Origin: an uncultured Bacilli bacterium
Lineage (GTDB): Bacteria; Bacillota_I; Bacilli_A; RF39; UBA660
Length of the DNA: 7,753 nucleotides
Direction: 5' to 3'
Assembly: GCA_947626425.1 (NCBI GenBank)
Contig: CANQRX010000064.1
Coordinates: forward strand, 1 to 7,753
Part shown: in pieces, positions 1-5,347 of the stretch
Layout: each line of letters begins with the position of its first letter
How positions within the stretch are numbered: position 1 is the first letter of the stretch
The notes under the pieces: model-generated
Told to the model about the DNA's origin: nothing
Database searches by the model: none
What the model saw: only the letters and a program-made list of their open reading frames with translations
Position numbers and translations under genes: made by a program

Positions 1-360
1 CATAAAGGAGTAGGCTTAATTTATCCGAGTGATTATGGGTATGCCACGAATGGTGGAACCTCGGGAAGAGATTATTGTTTTAAAAAAGAACTATACAGTT
101 GGGGCGGAAGTGGTTATAAAGAAGAATGTGCCAATAAAGATTGGTTAAAACCAAGTAGTAGTTATTTATGGACGATTACGCCGAGTTCGGACAATTCCCG
201 CAGTGCGTTCTTTGTCTACTCGTCGGGGTATGTCGACGGCTACAGCTACGTCAATAACTCCTTCGTCGTCTGGCCCGTCGTTTATCTGAAATCGAATATA
301 CAGATTTCCGACGGTGAAGGAACTTTTGAAAATCCTTACAACTTATCTGTTCAAAATTAA
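1..360 (+). CDS. C-terminal part of a secreted variable surface protein (DGR target-like), truncated by the window edge
   Basis: The frame is open from base 1 and stops with TAA at 358-360, giving 119 residues; the start lies outside the window. The fragment is closely similar to the last ~120 residues of the gene at 5348-7234. Shared landmarks include GVGLIYPSDYGYATNGG, a Cys/Trp-containing segment, DWLKPSSSYLWTITP, then VVWPVVYLKSNIQISDGEGTFE and PYNL. The pattern W-x-I-T-P ... G-Y-V ... WPVVYL resembles DUF6273-like extracellular domains of gut Firmicutes, and I infer a C-type-lectin-like ligand-binding face. Codon use changes sharply at about base 180, from A/T-ending codons to GTC, TCC, TAC and TCG, which marks the variable block described separately. 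No LPxTG sorting signal follows, so anchoring would depend on the unseen N-terminus. Product naming is by paralogy only. Confidence 0.85.
   Translation, partial: HKGVGLIYPSDYGYATNGGTSGRDYCFKKELYSWGGSGYKEECANKDWLKPSSSYLWTITPSSDNSRSAFFVYSSGYVDGYSYVNNSFVVWPVVYLKSNIQISDGEGTFENPYNLSVQN
184..264 (+). other. Variable region 1 (putative DGR VR)
   Basis: This is the GC-rich, C-ending-codon block of the truncated gene, aligned codon for codon with 7055-7135. Fourteen codons differ between the two blocks, all at position 1 and/or 2, with the third base always the same. Thirteen of them are NNC or NNT, as expected from AAC/AAT codons in a template repeat whose adenines are mutagenised. The interspersed codons without variation (TCG, TCC, GCG, TTC, GTC, GGG, TAT) are identical. 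The template repeat and reverse transcriptase are not in this window, so the assignment rests on the substitution pattern. Confidence 0.8.
275..314 (+). repeat. Nested inverted repeat just downstream of VR1
   Basis: CCGTCG (275-280) pairs with CGACGG (309-314). Inside it, ATCTG (284-288) pairs with CAGAT (301-305), leaving a 12-nt loop. The same structure is kept after VR2 (7146-7185). It lies in the constant coding segment for PVVYLKSNIQISDG. A competing pairing GAAATC/GATTTC is also possible. It may belong to the DGR retrohoming (IMH-like) site or may be a by-product of coding. Confidence 0.4.
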
Positions 361-380
361 AAATTAACGAAGGTGTATTA

Positions 381-422
381 TCTAGTGTGTAAATTAAAAA
401 AGTTTACTTACTAGATTTTTTT
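381..422 (+). terminator. Rho-independent terminator of the truncated surface-protein gene
   Basis: A 13-position stem pairs 381-393 (TCTAGTGTGTAAA) with 403-415 (TTTACTTACTAGA): 11 Watson-Crick pairs, one G-T wobble and one T-T mismatch. The loop is nine bases, followed directly by seven T (416-422). It lies 20 bases after the stop codon. The left arm recurs after the second paralogue (7307-7321) without its right arm. Confidence 0.85.
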
Positions 423-476
423 AATTTTTAGGAAAAGTGAAAAGCTAATTCTTTGGACAATATCGTTTTAATCAAT

Positions 477-505
477 TTGCAACATCTTTTTATTTGCGAT
501 ATAAT
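477..505 (+). promoter_or_regulatory. Sigma-A-type promoter of the rlmB operon
   Basis: A -35 box TTGCAA (477-482, 4/6 match) and a perfect -10 box TATAAT (500-505) are separated by exactly 17 bases. The expected transcription start is near 512, leaving a leader of only ~11 bases made almost entirely of the ribosome binding site AGGAGGAG (512-519) before the ATG at 523. There is therefore no room for an untranslated regulatory element. Confidence 0.8.
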
Positions 506-522
506 TTCGTCAGGAGGAGCCT

Positions 523-1200
523 ATGCAGTCATTCGGAAAAAATGTTTTACTAAGTACAGAGCCTAAAAAAATTAAAAAAGTTCTTCTATCTTCTAATCAA
601 AATGATTCCAAAATAATTGATTATTTAAAGAAAAATAATATTCATTATGAACGATTAAATTCCCAAGCATTTTTAAAATACAATAATTTAAACCATCAAG
701 GTGTAATTATTATTCGCGATGATTATGATTATTGTCAACTTGATGAATTGTTGACCGAAGATTTTTTGGTAATTCTTGATCATTTAGAAGACCCTCATAA
801 TTTTGGTGCTATTATTAGAACTTGTGAGGCCGCTGGAATAAAGGGAATAATCATTCCTAAAGATCGCAGTGTTACAGTAAATGAAACCGTTATGAAAACC
901 AGTGTTGGAACCACTGAATATGTTAAAATTGCTAAAGTTACTAATTTAGTAGATACGATTAAAAAATTACAAAAAGAAAATTATTTCATTTATGGTAGTG
1001 CAATGAATGGTCAAGATTTTAATACCCTTTCTTTTCCAACCAAAAAAGTTTTAGTAATTGGCAATGAAGGAAAAGGGATGAGTTCTTTAGTGCAAAAAAA
1101 TTGCGATGAAATTTTAAAAATTCCGATGAAAGGAAAAGTTAACAGTCTTAATGCTTCGGTATCAGCAGCCTTACTTATATATAAAATGGAGGGATACTAG
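523..1200 (+). CDS. rlmB: 23S rRNA (guanosine-2'-O-)-methyltransferase RlmB (TrmH/SpoU family)
   Basis: RlmB uses S-adenosylmethionine to 2'-O-methylate G2251 (E. coli numbering) in the peptidyl-transferase P-loop of 23S rRNA, acting as a cytoplasmic dimer with a trefoil-knot SPOUT fold. The 225-aa product starts with a short substrate-binding domain (residues ~1-76, opening with the GKN typical of the family). The catalytic domain follows: motif 1 at 85-105 (LDHLEDPHNFGAIIRT, with N93 and catalytic R99), motif 2 at 178-186 (VIGNEGKGM, with E182) and motif 3 at 200-214 (IPM...KVNSLNAS, with N207 and N210). It is about 20 residues shorter than typical RlmB, mostly at the N-terminus, but the strong AGGAGGAG site at 512-519 fixes the start. 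It overlaps the next gene by one base (TAGTG), so it is co-transcribed with the sigma-factor gene, the usual Firmicutes arrangement. A tRNA-modifying SpoU paralogue is less likely given the context. Confidence 0.9.
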   Translation: MQSFGKNVLLSTEPKKIKKVLLSSNQNDSKIIDYLKKNNIHYERLNSQAFLKYNNLNHQGVIIIRDDYDYCQLDELLTEDFLVILDHLEDPHNFGAIIRTCEAAGIKGIIIPKDRSVTVNETVMKTSVGTTEYVKIAKVTNLVDTIKKLQKENYFIYGSAMNGQDFNTLSFPTKKVLVIGNEGKGMSSLVQKNCDEILKIPMKGKVNSLNASVSAALLIYKMEGY

Positions 1201-1814
1201 TGAAGTATGATAAAAACGATGAAAATGAATTACAAAGTATTGTTTGTGAAACGAATGAAGATGCTCGTTCTATTCTTTATGAACTATACGAACCAACCAT
1301 TAAATACTTAGTCAAAAAATATACTAGTTACGCTAAAAAGTGCGGAGTCGAAACTAATGATTTATACCAAGAGGCTTTAGTCGGTTTTGTTGATGGGATT
1401 AATAGTTATGATGATAATAAGAATGCTAGTTTAAAAACTTTTATAACCATTTGTATTGAAAGAAGATTAAAAAAAATAATTTTAAAAGCTAAACGATTAC
1501 AAAAAAATTTAACAAACTTTTCATTATCTTTAGATTATAATTATCAAGATAATGGTTCATTATTAGATGTAATTGAAGATAAAGATTCTGATCCCTTTAT
1601 TAAATATTGTGAAAAAGAACAACTTAATCAAATTGAAGAACAAATTAAGTTAATTTTATCGGCAAATGAATATCAAGTATATTTATATTTAAAAAAAGGT
1701 TTAAAGTATCAAGAAATTGCTAAAGTTCTTGATAAAAATCCCAAACAAATTGATAATACTATTCAACGAATAAAAAATAAAATAAAATTATTAATTAAAG
1801 GAGAAAAATTATGA
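1200..1814 (+). CDS. sigH: RNA polymerase sigma-70 family factor, SigH-like
   Basis: An alternative sigma factor directing RNA polymerase to a subset of promoters; in Bacillus the gene at this position, SigH, governs early stationary-phase and competence/sporulation genes. The 204-aa product has sigma region 2 (residues ~25-92, with the core-binding/-10 helix DLYQEALVGFVDGINSYD at 54-71). A linker follows, then region 4 (~152-198) with a helix-turn-helix at ~169-193 (YQEIAKVLDKNPKQIDNTIQRIKNKI) for the -35 element. Regions 1 and 3 are absent or minimal, as in SigH (about 218 aa). The start is GTG at 1200, which shares its G with the rlmB stop codon; GGAGGG (1188-1193) is the ribosome binding site. 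The symbol rests on synteny plus domain layout. The regulon in this organism is unknown, and sporulation is not implied. Confidence 0.83.
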   Translation: MKYDKNDENELQSIVCETNEDARSILYELYEPTIKYLVKKYTSYAKKCGVETNDLYQEALVGFVDGINSYDDNKNASLKTFITICIERRLKKIILKAKRLQKNLTNFSLSLDYNYQDNGSLLDVIEDKDSDPFIKYCEKEQLNQIEEQIKLILSANEYQVYLYLKKGLKYQEIAKVLDKNPKQIDNTIQRIKNKIKLLIKGEKL

Positions 1815-2476
1815 AAGAAAAGATAAAACCTTACATTCCGGGAATTTTGTTAGTATTGGGTTTAGGAATATTGGTGACAGTGCTTATAATAATTTTGCAA
1901 TTTAATACGGAAGGTAAAAAAAATGTGATTTTTGATGGTGATGATTCTTCGACGCCAAAAGAAATTATTTTTAAGAATAATTCCTCACTCGCTGATGATG
2001 AAGTAAAGGAATTATTAAATACTAATCGGGAAAAAATTATTAACTTTTTTAAAGATGCCGAGCATTATGTATTAAGTGAAATAGATAAAAATTACACAAG
2101 TGAAGATGATGAAGAGTTTATGGTTTTAGATTATGAATTTCTCGAAAATTTAAGTTTATTAACTACTTCTGAGTTTTTTGAAGAATTAACTAAAGATTTT
2201 GAGCTAATTAAAAGTGATAATGAGAATAATTATTATAAAGTTGATAAAGAAATTTTTAATCCTTACTTTTATAAAAGCGCAATTGCAACGCATAATTTAT
2301 CAAAATATACAATTTTTCCTGAAAATGCTACTGATAAGGAAATATCAAGTGTCGTTAGAATTGAACTTTGTGAAGAAAGAGACCCAAATATATGTCGTGA
2401 ATCCCATGATTGTTATTTTAATTTAAAAAAAGAAAATGATAAATGGTTAATTGATTTAATAGAGACATATGAATAA
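1811..2476 (+). CDS. Single-pass membrane protein of unknown function, co-translated with the sigma factor
   Basis: A 221-aa product not recognised as a known family. It has a positively charged N-terminus (residues 1-9), one hydrophobic helix at ~10-30 (GILLVLGLGILVTVLIIIL) and then a largely acidic, hydrophilic domain of about 190 residues. That topology places the C-terminal domain outside the cell. Three cysteines cluster at the C-terminus (C-EERDPNI-C-RESHD-C) and could form a disulfide. The ATG overlaps the sigma stop codon as ATGA (1811-1814), and AAGGAG (1798-1803) is the ribosome binding site, so the two genes are translationally coupled. Coupling of a membrane protein to a sigma gene suggests an anti-sigma role, but only ~9 residues face the cytoplasm, which is too short for a classical anti-sigma domain. 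Its position is normally held by rpmG, which is absent here. Confidence 0.75.
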   Translation: MKEKIKPYIPGILLVLGLGILVTVLIIILQFNTEGKKNVIFDGDDSSTPKEIIFKNNSSLADDEVKELLNTNREKIINFFKDAEHYVLSEIDKNYTSEDDEEFMVLDYEFLENLSLLTTSEFFEELTKDFELIKSDNENNYYKVDKEIFNPYFYKSAIATHNLSKYTIFPENATDKEISSVVRIELCEERDPNICRESHDCYFNLKKENDKWLIDLIETYE

Positions 2477-2507
2477 AAAAATTTTGTGAATCCAATAGTG
2501 ATTTTAG

Positions 2508-2536
2508 TTGCATTTTACTAATAACTATGATAAATT
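2508..2536 (+). promoter_or_regulatory. Candidate promoter of secE-nusG
   Basis: A -35-like TTGCAT (2508-2513) is followed by a 17-base spacer and TAAATT (2531-2536), preceded by TGA at 2528-2530, giving an extended -10 (TGn). The predicted start is near 2543, inside the left arm of the terminator that follows. A transcript starting there would lack most of that arm and so should read through to secE. TATGAT (2526-2531) is a second possible -10, but its spacing to the -35 is poor. Confidence 0.5.
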
Positions 2537-2566
2537 AAAAACACAAAGCACAGCAAAGTGTTTTTT
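2537..2566 (+). terminator. Terminator of the rlmB - sigma factor - membrane protein operon
   Basis: AAAAACAC (2537-2544) pairs with GTGTTTTT (2558-2565), followed by a run of T. The 13-base loop contains a further GC/GC pair (2548-2549 with 2553-2554). The stem is AT-rich and therefore moderate in strength, but it sits between two transcription units and carries the expected U-tract. Confidence 0.6.
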
Positions 2567-2594
2567 ATTTGAATAAAAAAAGAGGTGTTCATTT

Positions 2595-2798
2595 ATGGCC
2601 AAAAAAACTAAAAAACAAAAAAAAGAAAAAAAAGTTGGATATTTTAAACAAGTAAAAATGGAAATGAAAAATGTTGTTTTTCCAAAAAAGAAAGAAATAG
2701 CTAAATATACTTTTGCAACAATACTTATTGTTGCTATAATGATTGGCTTTTTTACCGTTATTAATTTAGCTTTATCTGTTGTAAAGGGGATGTTTTAA
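2595..2798 (+). CDS. secE: Preprotein translocase subunit SecE
   Basis: SecE is the small clamp subunit that stabilises SecY in the SecYEG protein-export channel of the cytoplasmic membrane. The 67-aa product has a lysine-rich N-terminus (residues 1-13), then the conserved amphipathic cytoplasmic helix and hinge YFKQVKMEMKNVVFPKKKE (16-34), then a single transmembrane helix (~37-63). This is the standard one-helix Gram-positive form. The usual V-x-W-P hinge reads VVFP here, a Trp-to-Phe change. The start is fixed by GAGGTG (2582-2587), seven bases upstream. The stop overlaps the nusG start by one base (TAATG), so the two are co-translated. rpmG, the usual gene just upstream, is missing. Confidence 0.93.
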   Translation: MAKKTKKQKKEKKVGYFKQVKMEMKNVVFPKKKEIAKYTFATILIVAIMIGFFTVINLALSVVKGMF

Positions 2799-3334
2799 TG
2801 AACGAAAAACTTTGGTATGTAGTTAATACCTACAGTGGTCATGAAGAATCTGTTAAAGAAAAACTTTTAATGCGAACTGAATCGATGGGTTTTCAAGATA
2901 ATATCTTCCGCGTTATTGTTCCCGAAACAACAGAGATTGAAGTTAAAGATGGTGTAAAAAAGGAAAAAAAGAAAAAAATGTTTCCTGGTTATGTTTTAGT
3001 TGAAATGATAATGAGTGATGAAGCTTGGTATATTGTTCGAAATACTCCGGGCGTTACAGGTTTTATAGGTTCATCAGGTAAAGGAGCAAAACCGACACCT
3101 CTTTTACCACAAGAAATTGATCGTATTTTAGTAAATATGGGATTAAGTAGAATGGATATTGATTCGGAAATTGCTAATGGTGATAAGGTTTCTATTATTG
3201 ATGGTCCATTTAAAGGTATGACTGGTGTTGTTAACAGCGTCGATGCTGAAAATAATCGTTTAATTGTTAATATCGATTTATTTGGTCAAGAAACATCAGT
3301 TGAAGTTGAATTATTCCAAGTTAATAAGTGTTAA
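2798..3334 (+). CDS. nusG: Transcription termination/antitermination factor NusG
   Basis: NusG binds the clamp of elongating RNA polymerase, controls pausing and couples polymerase to Rho or the ribosome. The 178-aa product is full length. The NGN domain spans residues ~4-112 (KLWYVVNTYSGHEESVKEKL at the start, then KKKMFPGYVLVEM and VRNTPGVTGFIG). A short linker follows, then the KOW domain at ~127-160 (GDKVSIIDGPFKGMTGVVN...). It starts on the last base of the secE stop codon, with AAAGGGGA (2783-2790) as ribosome binding site. In most Firmicutes rplK and rplA follow; here a terminator and a collagen-like gene follow instead, so the ribosomal-protein part of the cluster is elsewhere in the genome. 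Confidence 0.96.
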   Translation: MNEKLWYVVNTYSGHEESVKEKLLMRTESMGFQDNIFRVIVPETTEIEVKDGVKKEKKKKMFPGYVLVEMIMSDEAWYIVRNTPGVTGFIGSSGKGAKPTPLLPQEIDRILVNMGLSRMDIDSEIANGDKVSIIDGPFKGMTGVVNSVDAENNRLIVNIDLFGQETSVEVELFQVNKC

Positions 3335-3338
3335 ATTT

Positions 3339-3363
3339 AAAGTAGCTATTTGGCTATTTTTTT
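3339..3363 (+). terminator. Terminator after nusG
   Basis: AAAGTAGC (3339-3346) pairs with GCTATTTT (3353-3360), with one G-T wobble and a six-base loop. The right arm runs into T3357-3363, then C and five more T. It closes the secE-nusG unit five bases after the stop codon. Confidence 0.75.
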
Positions 3364-3425
3364 CTTTTTAGGAAACTTATATAAACAAGAATTTAATTTT
3401 TTCATAAACTATTTTAGGTGAGTTT

Positions 3426-4706
3426 ATGAAAAATAACGATTATCAAAAAGCTTACGACTATGTTTATAACTATCAAAAAAATTTTATTATTAAATCTTGT
3501 TGTAATTATCAAGGGTATATTGGACCAACTGGACCAACTGGACCTATGGGACCGGCTTCGATTTCGGTTGGAACAACAACAATAGGGGAGCCGGGAACTA
3601 ATCCTATAGTTACCAATGTCGGAACCAATGAAAATGTTATTTTGGATTTTGTTATTCCTCAAGGACCAATTGGCTTACAAGGAATCGCAGGACCAGAAGG
3701 TTTACCAGGACCAACGGGTCCCGAAGGACAAATAGGACCAACAGGACCGATGGGCTTGCCAGGGCCTCCTGTTAATATTGTAATTGGTGATGTTGTAACG
3801 GGAGAATCTGCTTCATCAGTAAGTGTAACTGATACGGGAAATGGTAATTTGCACGTTTTAAATTTTGATATTCCAAGAGGTGAACCTGGTCCAATAGGAC
3901 CAACGGGTCCGACCGGTCCATCGGGAACAAGTGTTACAATTTTAGGTTCCTATGCGACTTTAGAAGATCTTTTAAAAGATCATCCGGAAGGTGAAGTTGG
4001 TCAAAGTTATTTAGTTGGGGATAATTTATATGTTTGGGCTCCTAATACTTCTACTTGGAACGATGTTGGTATCATAAGAGGGCCAGCGGGTGCCCAAGGT
4101 CCAGCCGGTCCTCAAGGCGAAATGGGTCCTCGAGGTGATCAAGGTCCCCAAGGAATTCCTGGCGAAATTGGCCCGCAAGGGATACCTGGCCCTGTAGGAC
4201 CACAAGGTAGACCAGGTCCGGAAGAAATTGGGTTTGCTTATTTTGCAACTTTTAACACAAGTGGAGGAAGTGGATACCAAATAACACCTGGCTCTCGGCT
4301 TCATATTGACCGGTTAGCTATTGACAATACAGGGTTATGCACTTTAAATCAGGATCAAACCATCAGTTTTAATAAAGGGGGTAATTACTCAATTCAATTC
4401 ATTGTTCATGTCGCTGTTGATCCAAACGAAATATATAATCCTCGTAATATTTTATCTGTTGGTTTTCGAAGTGTAGGAACAGAAATAGTTTATGCAGGTG
4501 ATAGTTCTAATTATGCCAATCAAGCTACAGTTGCCTTAATTGGCCAAGGGATTTTTTTAATAGCCGACCCTTCAACAGAAAAAATGGAATTAGTAAATCT
4601 TTCTAAACAAACAATAACCTTAAATAGTCCATCAATTGATCACGTTTCATCAAGTTCTTATTACACAAATCCTATTTTAACAATTTTAATTCAATATTTA
4701 GGCTAA
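3426..4706 (+). CDS. Collagen-like protein with BclA-type C-terminal domain
   Basis: A 426-aa protein with four Gly-X-Y tracts: residues 30-44 (5 triplets), 80-115 (12), 152-169 (6) and 219-266 (16), mostly GPT, GPQ and GxP. Such tracts form collagen-type triple helices. Two related spacers separate them (45-79 and 116-151, both ending in a D-F/I-P-[QR]-G pattern), plus a 170-218 spacer (SYATLEDLL...YLVGDNLYVW...W) common in bacterial collagen-like proteins. Residues ~267-426 form a beta-rich domain like the TNF/C1q-like C-terminus of BclA exosporium glycoproteins, which trimerises the stalk. I see no signal peptide: the N-terminus is polar, tyrosine-rich and contains CC at 25-26. BclA-family proteins also lack Sec signals when deposited from the mother cell, so a spore-surface role is possible but unproven. 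AGGTGA (3416-3421) is the ribosome binding site. No convincing terminator follows. Confidence 0.9.
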   Translation: MKNNDYQKAYDYVYNYQKNFIIKSCCNYQGYIGPTGPTGPMGPASISVGTTTIGEPGTNPIVTNVGTNENVILDFVIPQGPIGLQGIAGPEGLPGPTGPEGQIGPTGPMGLPGPPVNIVIGDVVTGESASSVSVTDTGNGNLHVLNFDIPRGEPGPIGPTGPTGPSGTSVTILGSYATLEDLLKDHPEGEVGQSYLVGDNLYVWAPNTSTWNDVGIIRGPAGAQGPAGPQGEMGPRGDQGPQGIPGEIGPQGIPGPVGPQGRPGPEEIGFAYFATFNTSGGSGYQITPGSRLHIDRLAIDNTGLCTLNQDQTISFNKGGNYSIQFIVHVAVDPNEIYNPRNILSVGFRSVGTEIVYAGDSSNYANQATVALIGQGIFLIADPSTEKMELVNLSKQTITLNSPSIDHVSSSSYYTNPILTILIQYLG

Positions 4707-5049
4707 AAGTTTAAAGAAAAAAATAGTAAATTTCATTTATAAAAGCCACAATATTATAAACTGTATTGTTAAATTTAGAAACAACTCCTGTTATAACTGG
4801 ACTAGTGAAATCACTAAATTAATGTAAAGGCATCTTTATAACAACAAGAGTTTTTAGAACATAACACAATAACATCAATTGAAATATATGCTTATTCCAG
4901 ATGCCAAAAAAAACGAGAAGAAATACTAATAAAATCGATGATTTAAATAATTGGTTAAAAATAATATGAAATGATAAAAAATTATGTAGAAAAATTTTGA
5001 AAAGAAGTCTTTATTTTTAGGCATCTTTTTCATTTTTTCTAAATAAACC
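4707..5049. other. Non-coding, AT-rich stretch, possibly gene debris
   Basis: I find no supported gene here. A 34-codon plus-strand open frame (4842-4946) and a 35-codon minus-strand frame (4926-5033) lack ribosome binding sites. Visible structure: an interrupted palindrome TAGTGA-AA-TCACTA (4803-4816), and three copies of the heptamer GGCATCT (4829-4835 direct, 4899-4905 inverted, 5020-5026 direct). The second and third copies form a long-range stem extended by A/T pairs (4899-4911 with 5014-5026, one mismatch), enclosing 102 bases. The third copy runs into a T-rich stretch. This could be a small decayed mobile element or a terminator relic. Confidence 0.4.
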
Positions 5050-5113
5050 AAAAAAGAAATCAAAATATCACCCACTCAGCACCGAAGATAAGGAGCTGAA
5101 CCATTTGATTTCT
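5050..5113 (-). ncRNA. Candidate 64-nt small RNA with a closing terminal stem
   Basis: Read on the minus strand, AGAAATCAAA (5113-5104) is perfectly complementary to TTTGATTTCT (5064-5055), and the latter is followed by a T-run (5055-5050), forming a Rho-independent 3' end. Inside is a second hairpin, CAGCTCC/GGTGCTG (5098-5092 with 5083-5077, one T-T mismatch), with loop TTATCTTC. The predicted transcription start from the promoter at 5149-5120 falls on the first base of the closing stem. Promoter, folded RNA and terminator are therefore consecutive with nothing left over, which argues for a free-standing small RNA rather than a terminator of some other gene: no gene ends here in this orientation. 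The loop can pair with the ribosome binding site of the gene at 5348. No known RNA family was recognised. Confidence 0.55.
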
Positions 5114-5119
5114 ACTATA

Positions 5120-5149
5120 AGAATATCAATAGAACACGTGAATAGTCAA
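5120..5149 (-). promoter_or_regulatory. Promoter of the candidate small RNA
   Basis: On the minus strand, TTGACT (5149-5144, 5/6 match to the -35 consensus) is followed by an 18-base spacer and TATTCT (5125-5120), preceded by TGA, an extended -10. Seven bases further on is the A at 5113, the first base of the RNA's closing stem. Confidence 0.6.
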
Positions 5150-5292
5150 CTAAAAATTTTCAGAATCTTATCAGAACGGTATAGAAATCGTAAACATACC
5201 TTTATTGTGCTCTCTTTTTACTTTACAATTTTTGTTTAGATATTTAGTTTCGCAAGAGGTCTAAATAAATAATAAAATTGCTTTTTTTATAG

Positions 5293-5324
5293 TTGACTTA
5301 CGGGGGGGGGGTGCATGGTAAAAT
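5293..5324 (+). promoter_or_regulatory. Promoter with a G10 tract in its spacer (putative phase-variable switch)
   Basis: TTGACT (5293-5298, 5/6) and an extended -10 TGGTAAAAT (5316-5324, hexamer 5/6) are separated by 20 bases, ten of which are an uninterrupted G run (5302-5311). Optimal 17-base spacing would need seven G. The predicted start is near 5331, leaving a 17-base leader with AAGGTG (5336-5341) ahead of the ATG at 5348. Homopolymeric tracts between -35 and -10 boxes are an established slipped-strand phase-variation mechanism (for example Neisseria porA and opc). That it operates here is inference. Confidence 0.55.
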
Positions 5325-5347
5325 TAATTAAGGATAAGGTGTTGCAA

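Noticed and set aside
2214..2426. Second plus-strand frame inside the membrane-protein gene
   Set aside because: A frame shadow of an AT-rich gene; Ile/Leu-rich, with no ribosome binding site.
3414..4304. Minus-strand open frames opposite the collagen-like gene
   Set aside because: They are by-products of the Gly-Pro-rich repeats on the other strand, giving low-complexity Arg/Ser-rich products without start signals.
4842..4946. Open plus-strand frame of 34 codons reading like ...TSIEIYAYSRCQKKREE...
   Set aside because: No start codon or ribosome binding site, and a stop interrupts it. It might be gene debris, but I cannot name a family.
4926..5033. Minus-strand 35-codon frame just after the small-RNA terminator
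   Set aside because: No Shine-Dalgarno sequence, composition typical of AT-rich chance frames, and it overlaps the heptamer repeats.
5235..5265. TTTAGA/TCTAAA inverted repeat upstream of the G10 promoter
   Set aside because: A short AT-rich stem with a 19-base loop and no adjoining T-run; expected by chance in this composition.
5315..5347. Upstream ATG extending the variable surface protein by 11 residues
   Set aside because: It lies between the proposed -35 and -10 boxes. The ATG at 5348 has a properly spaced AAGGTG and begins a clean signal peptide.
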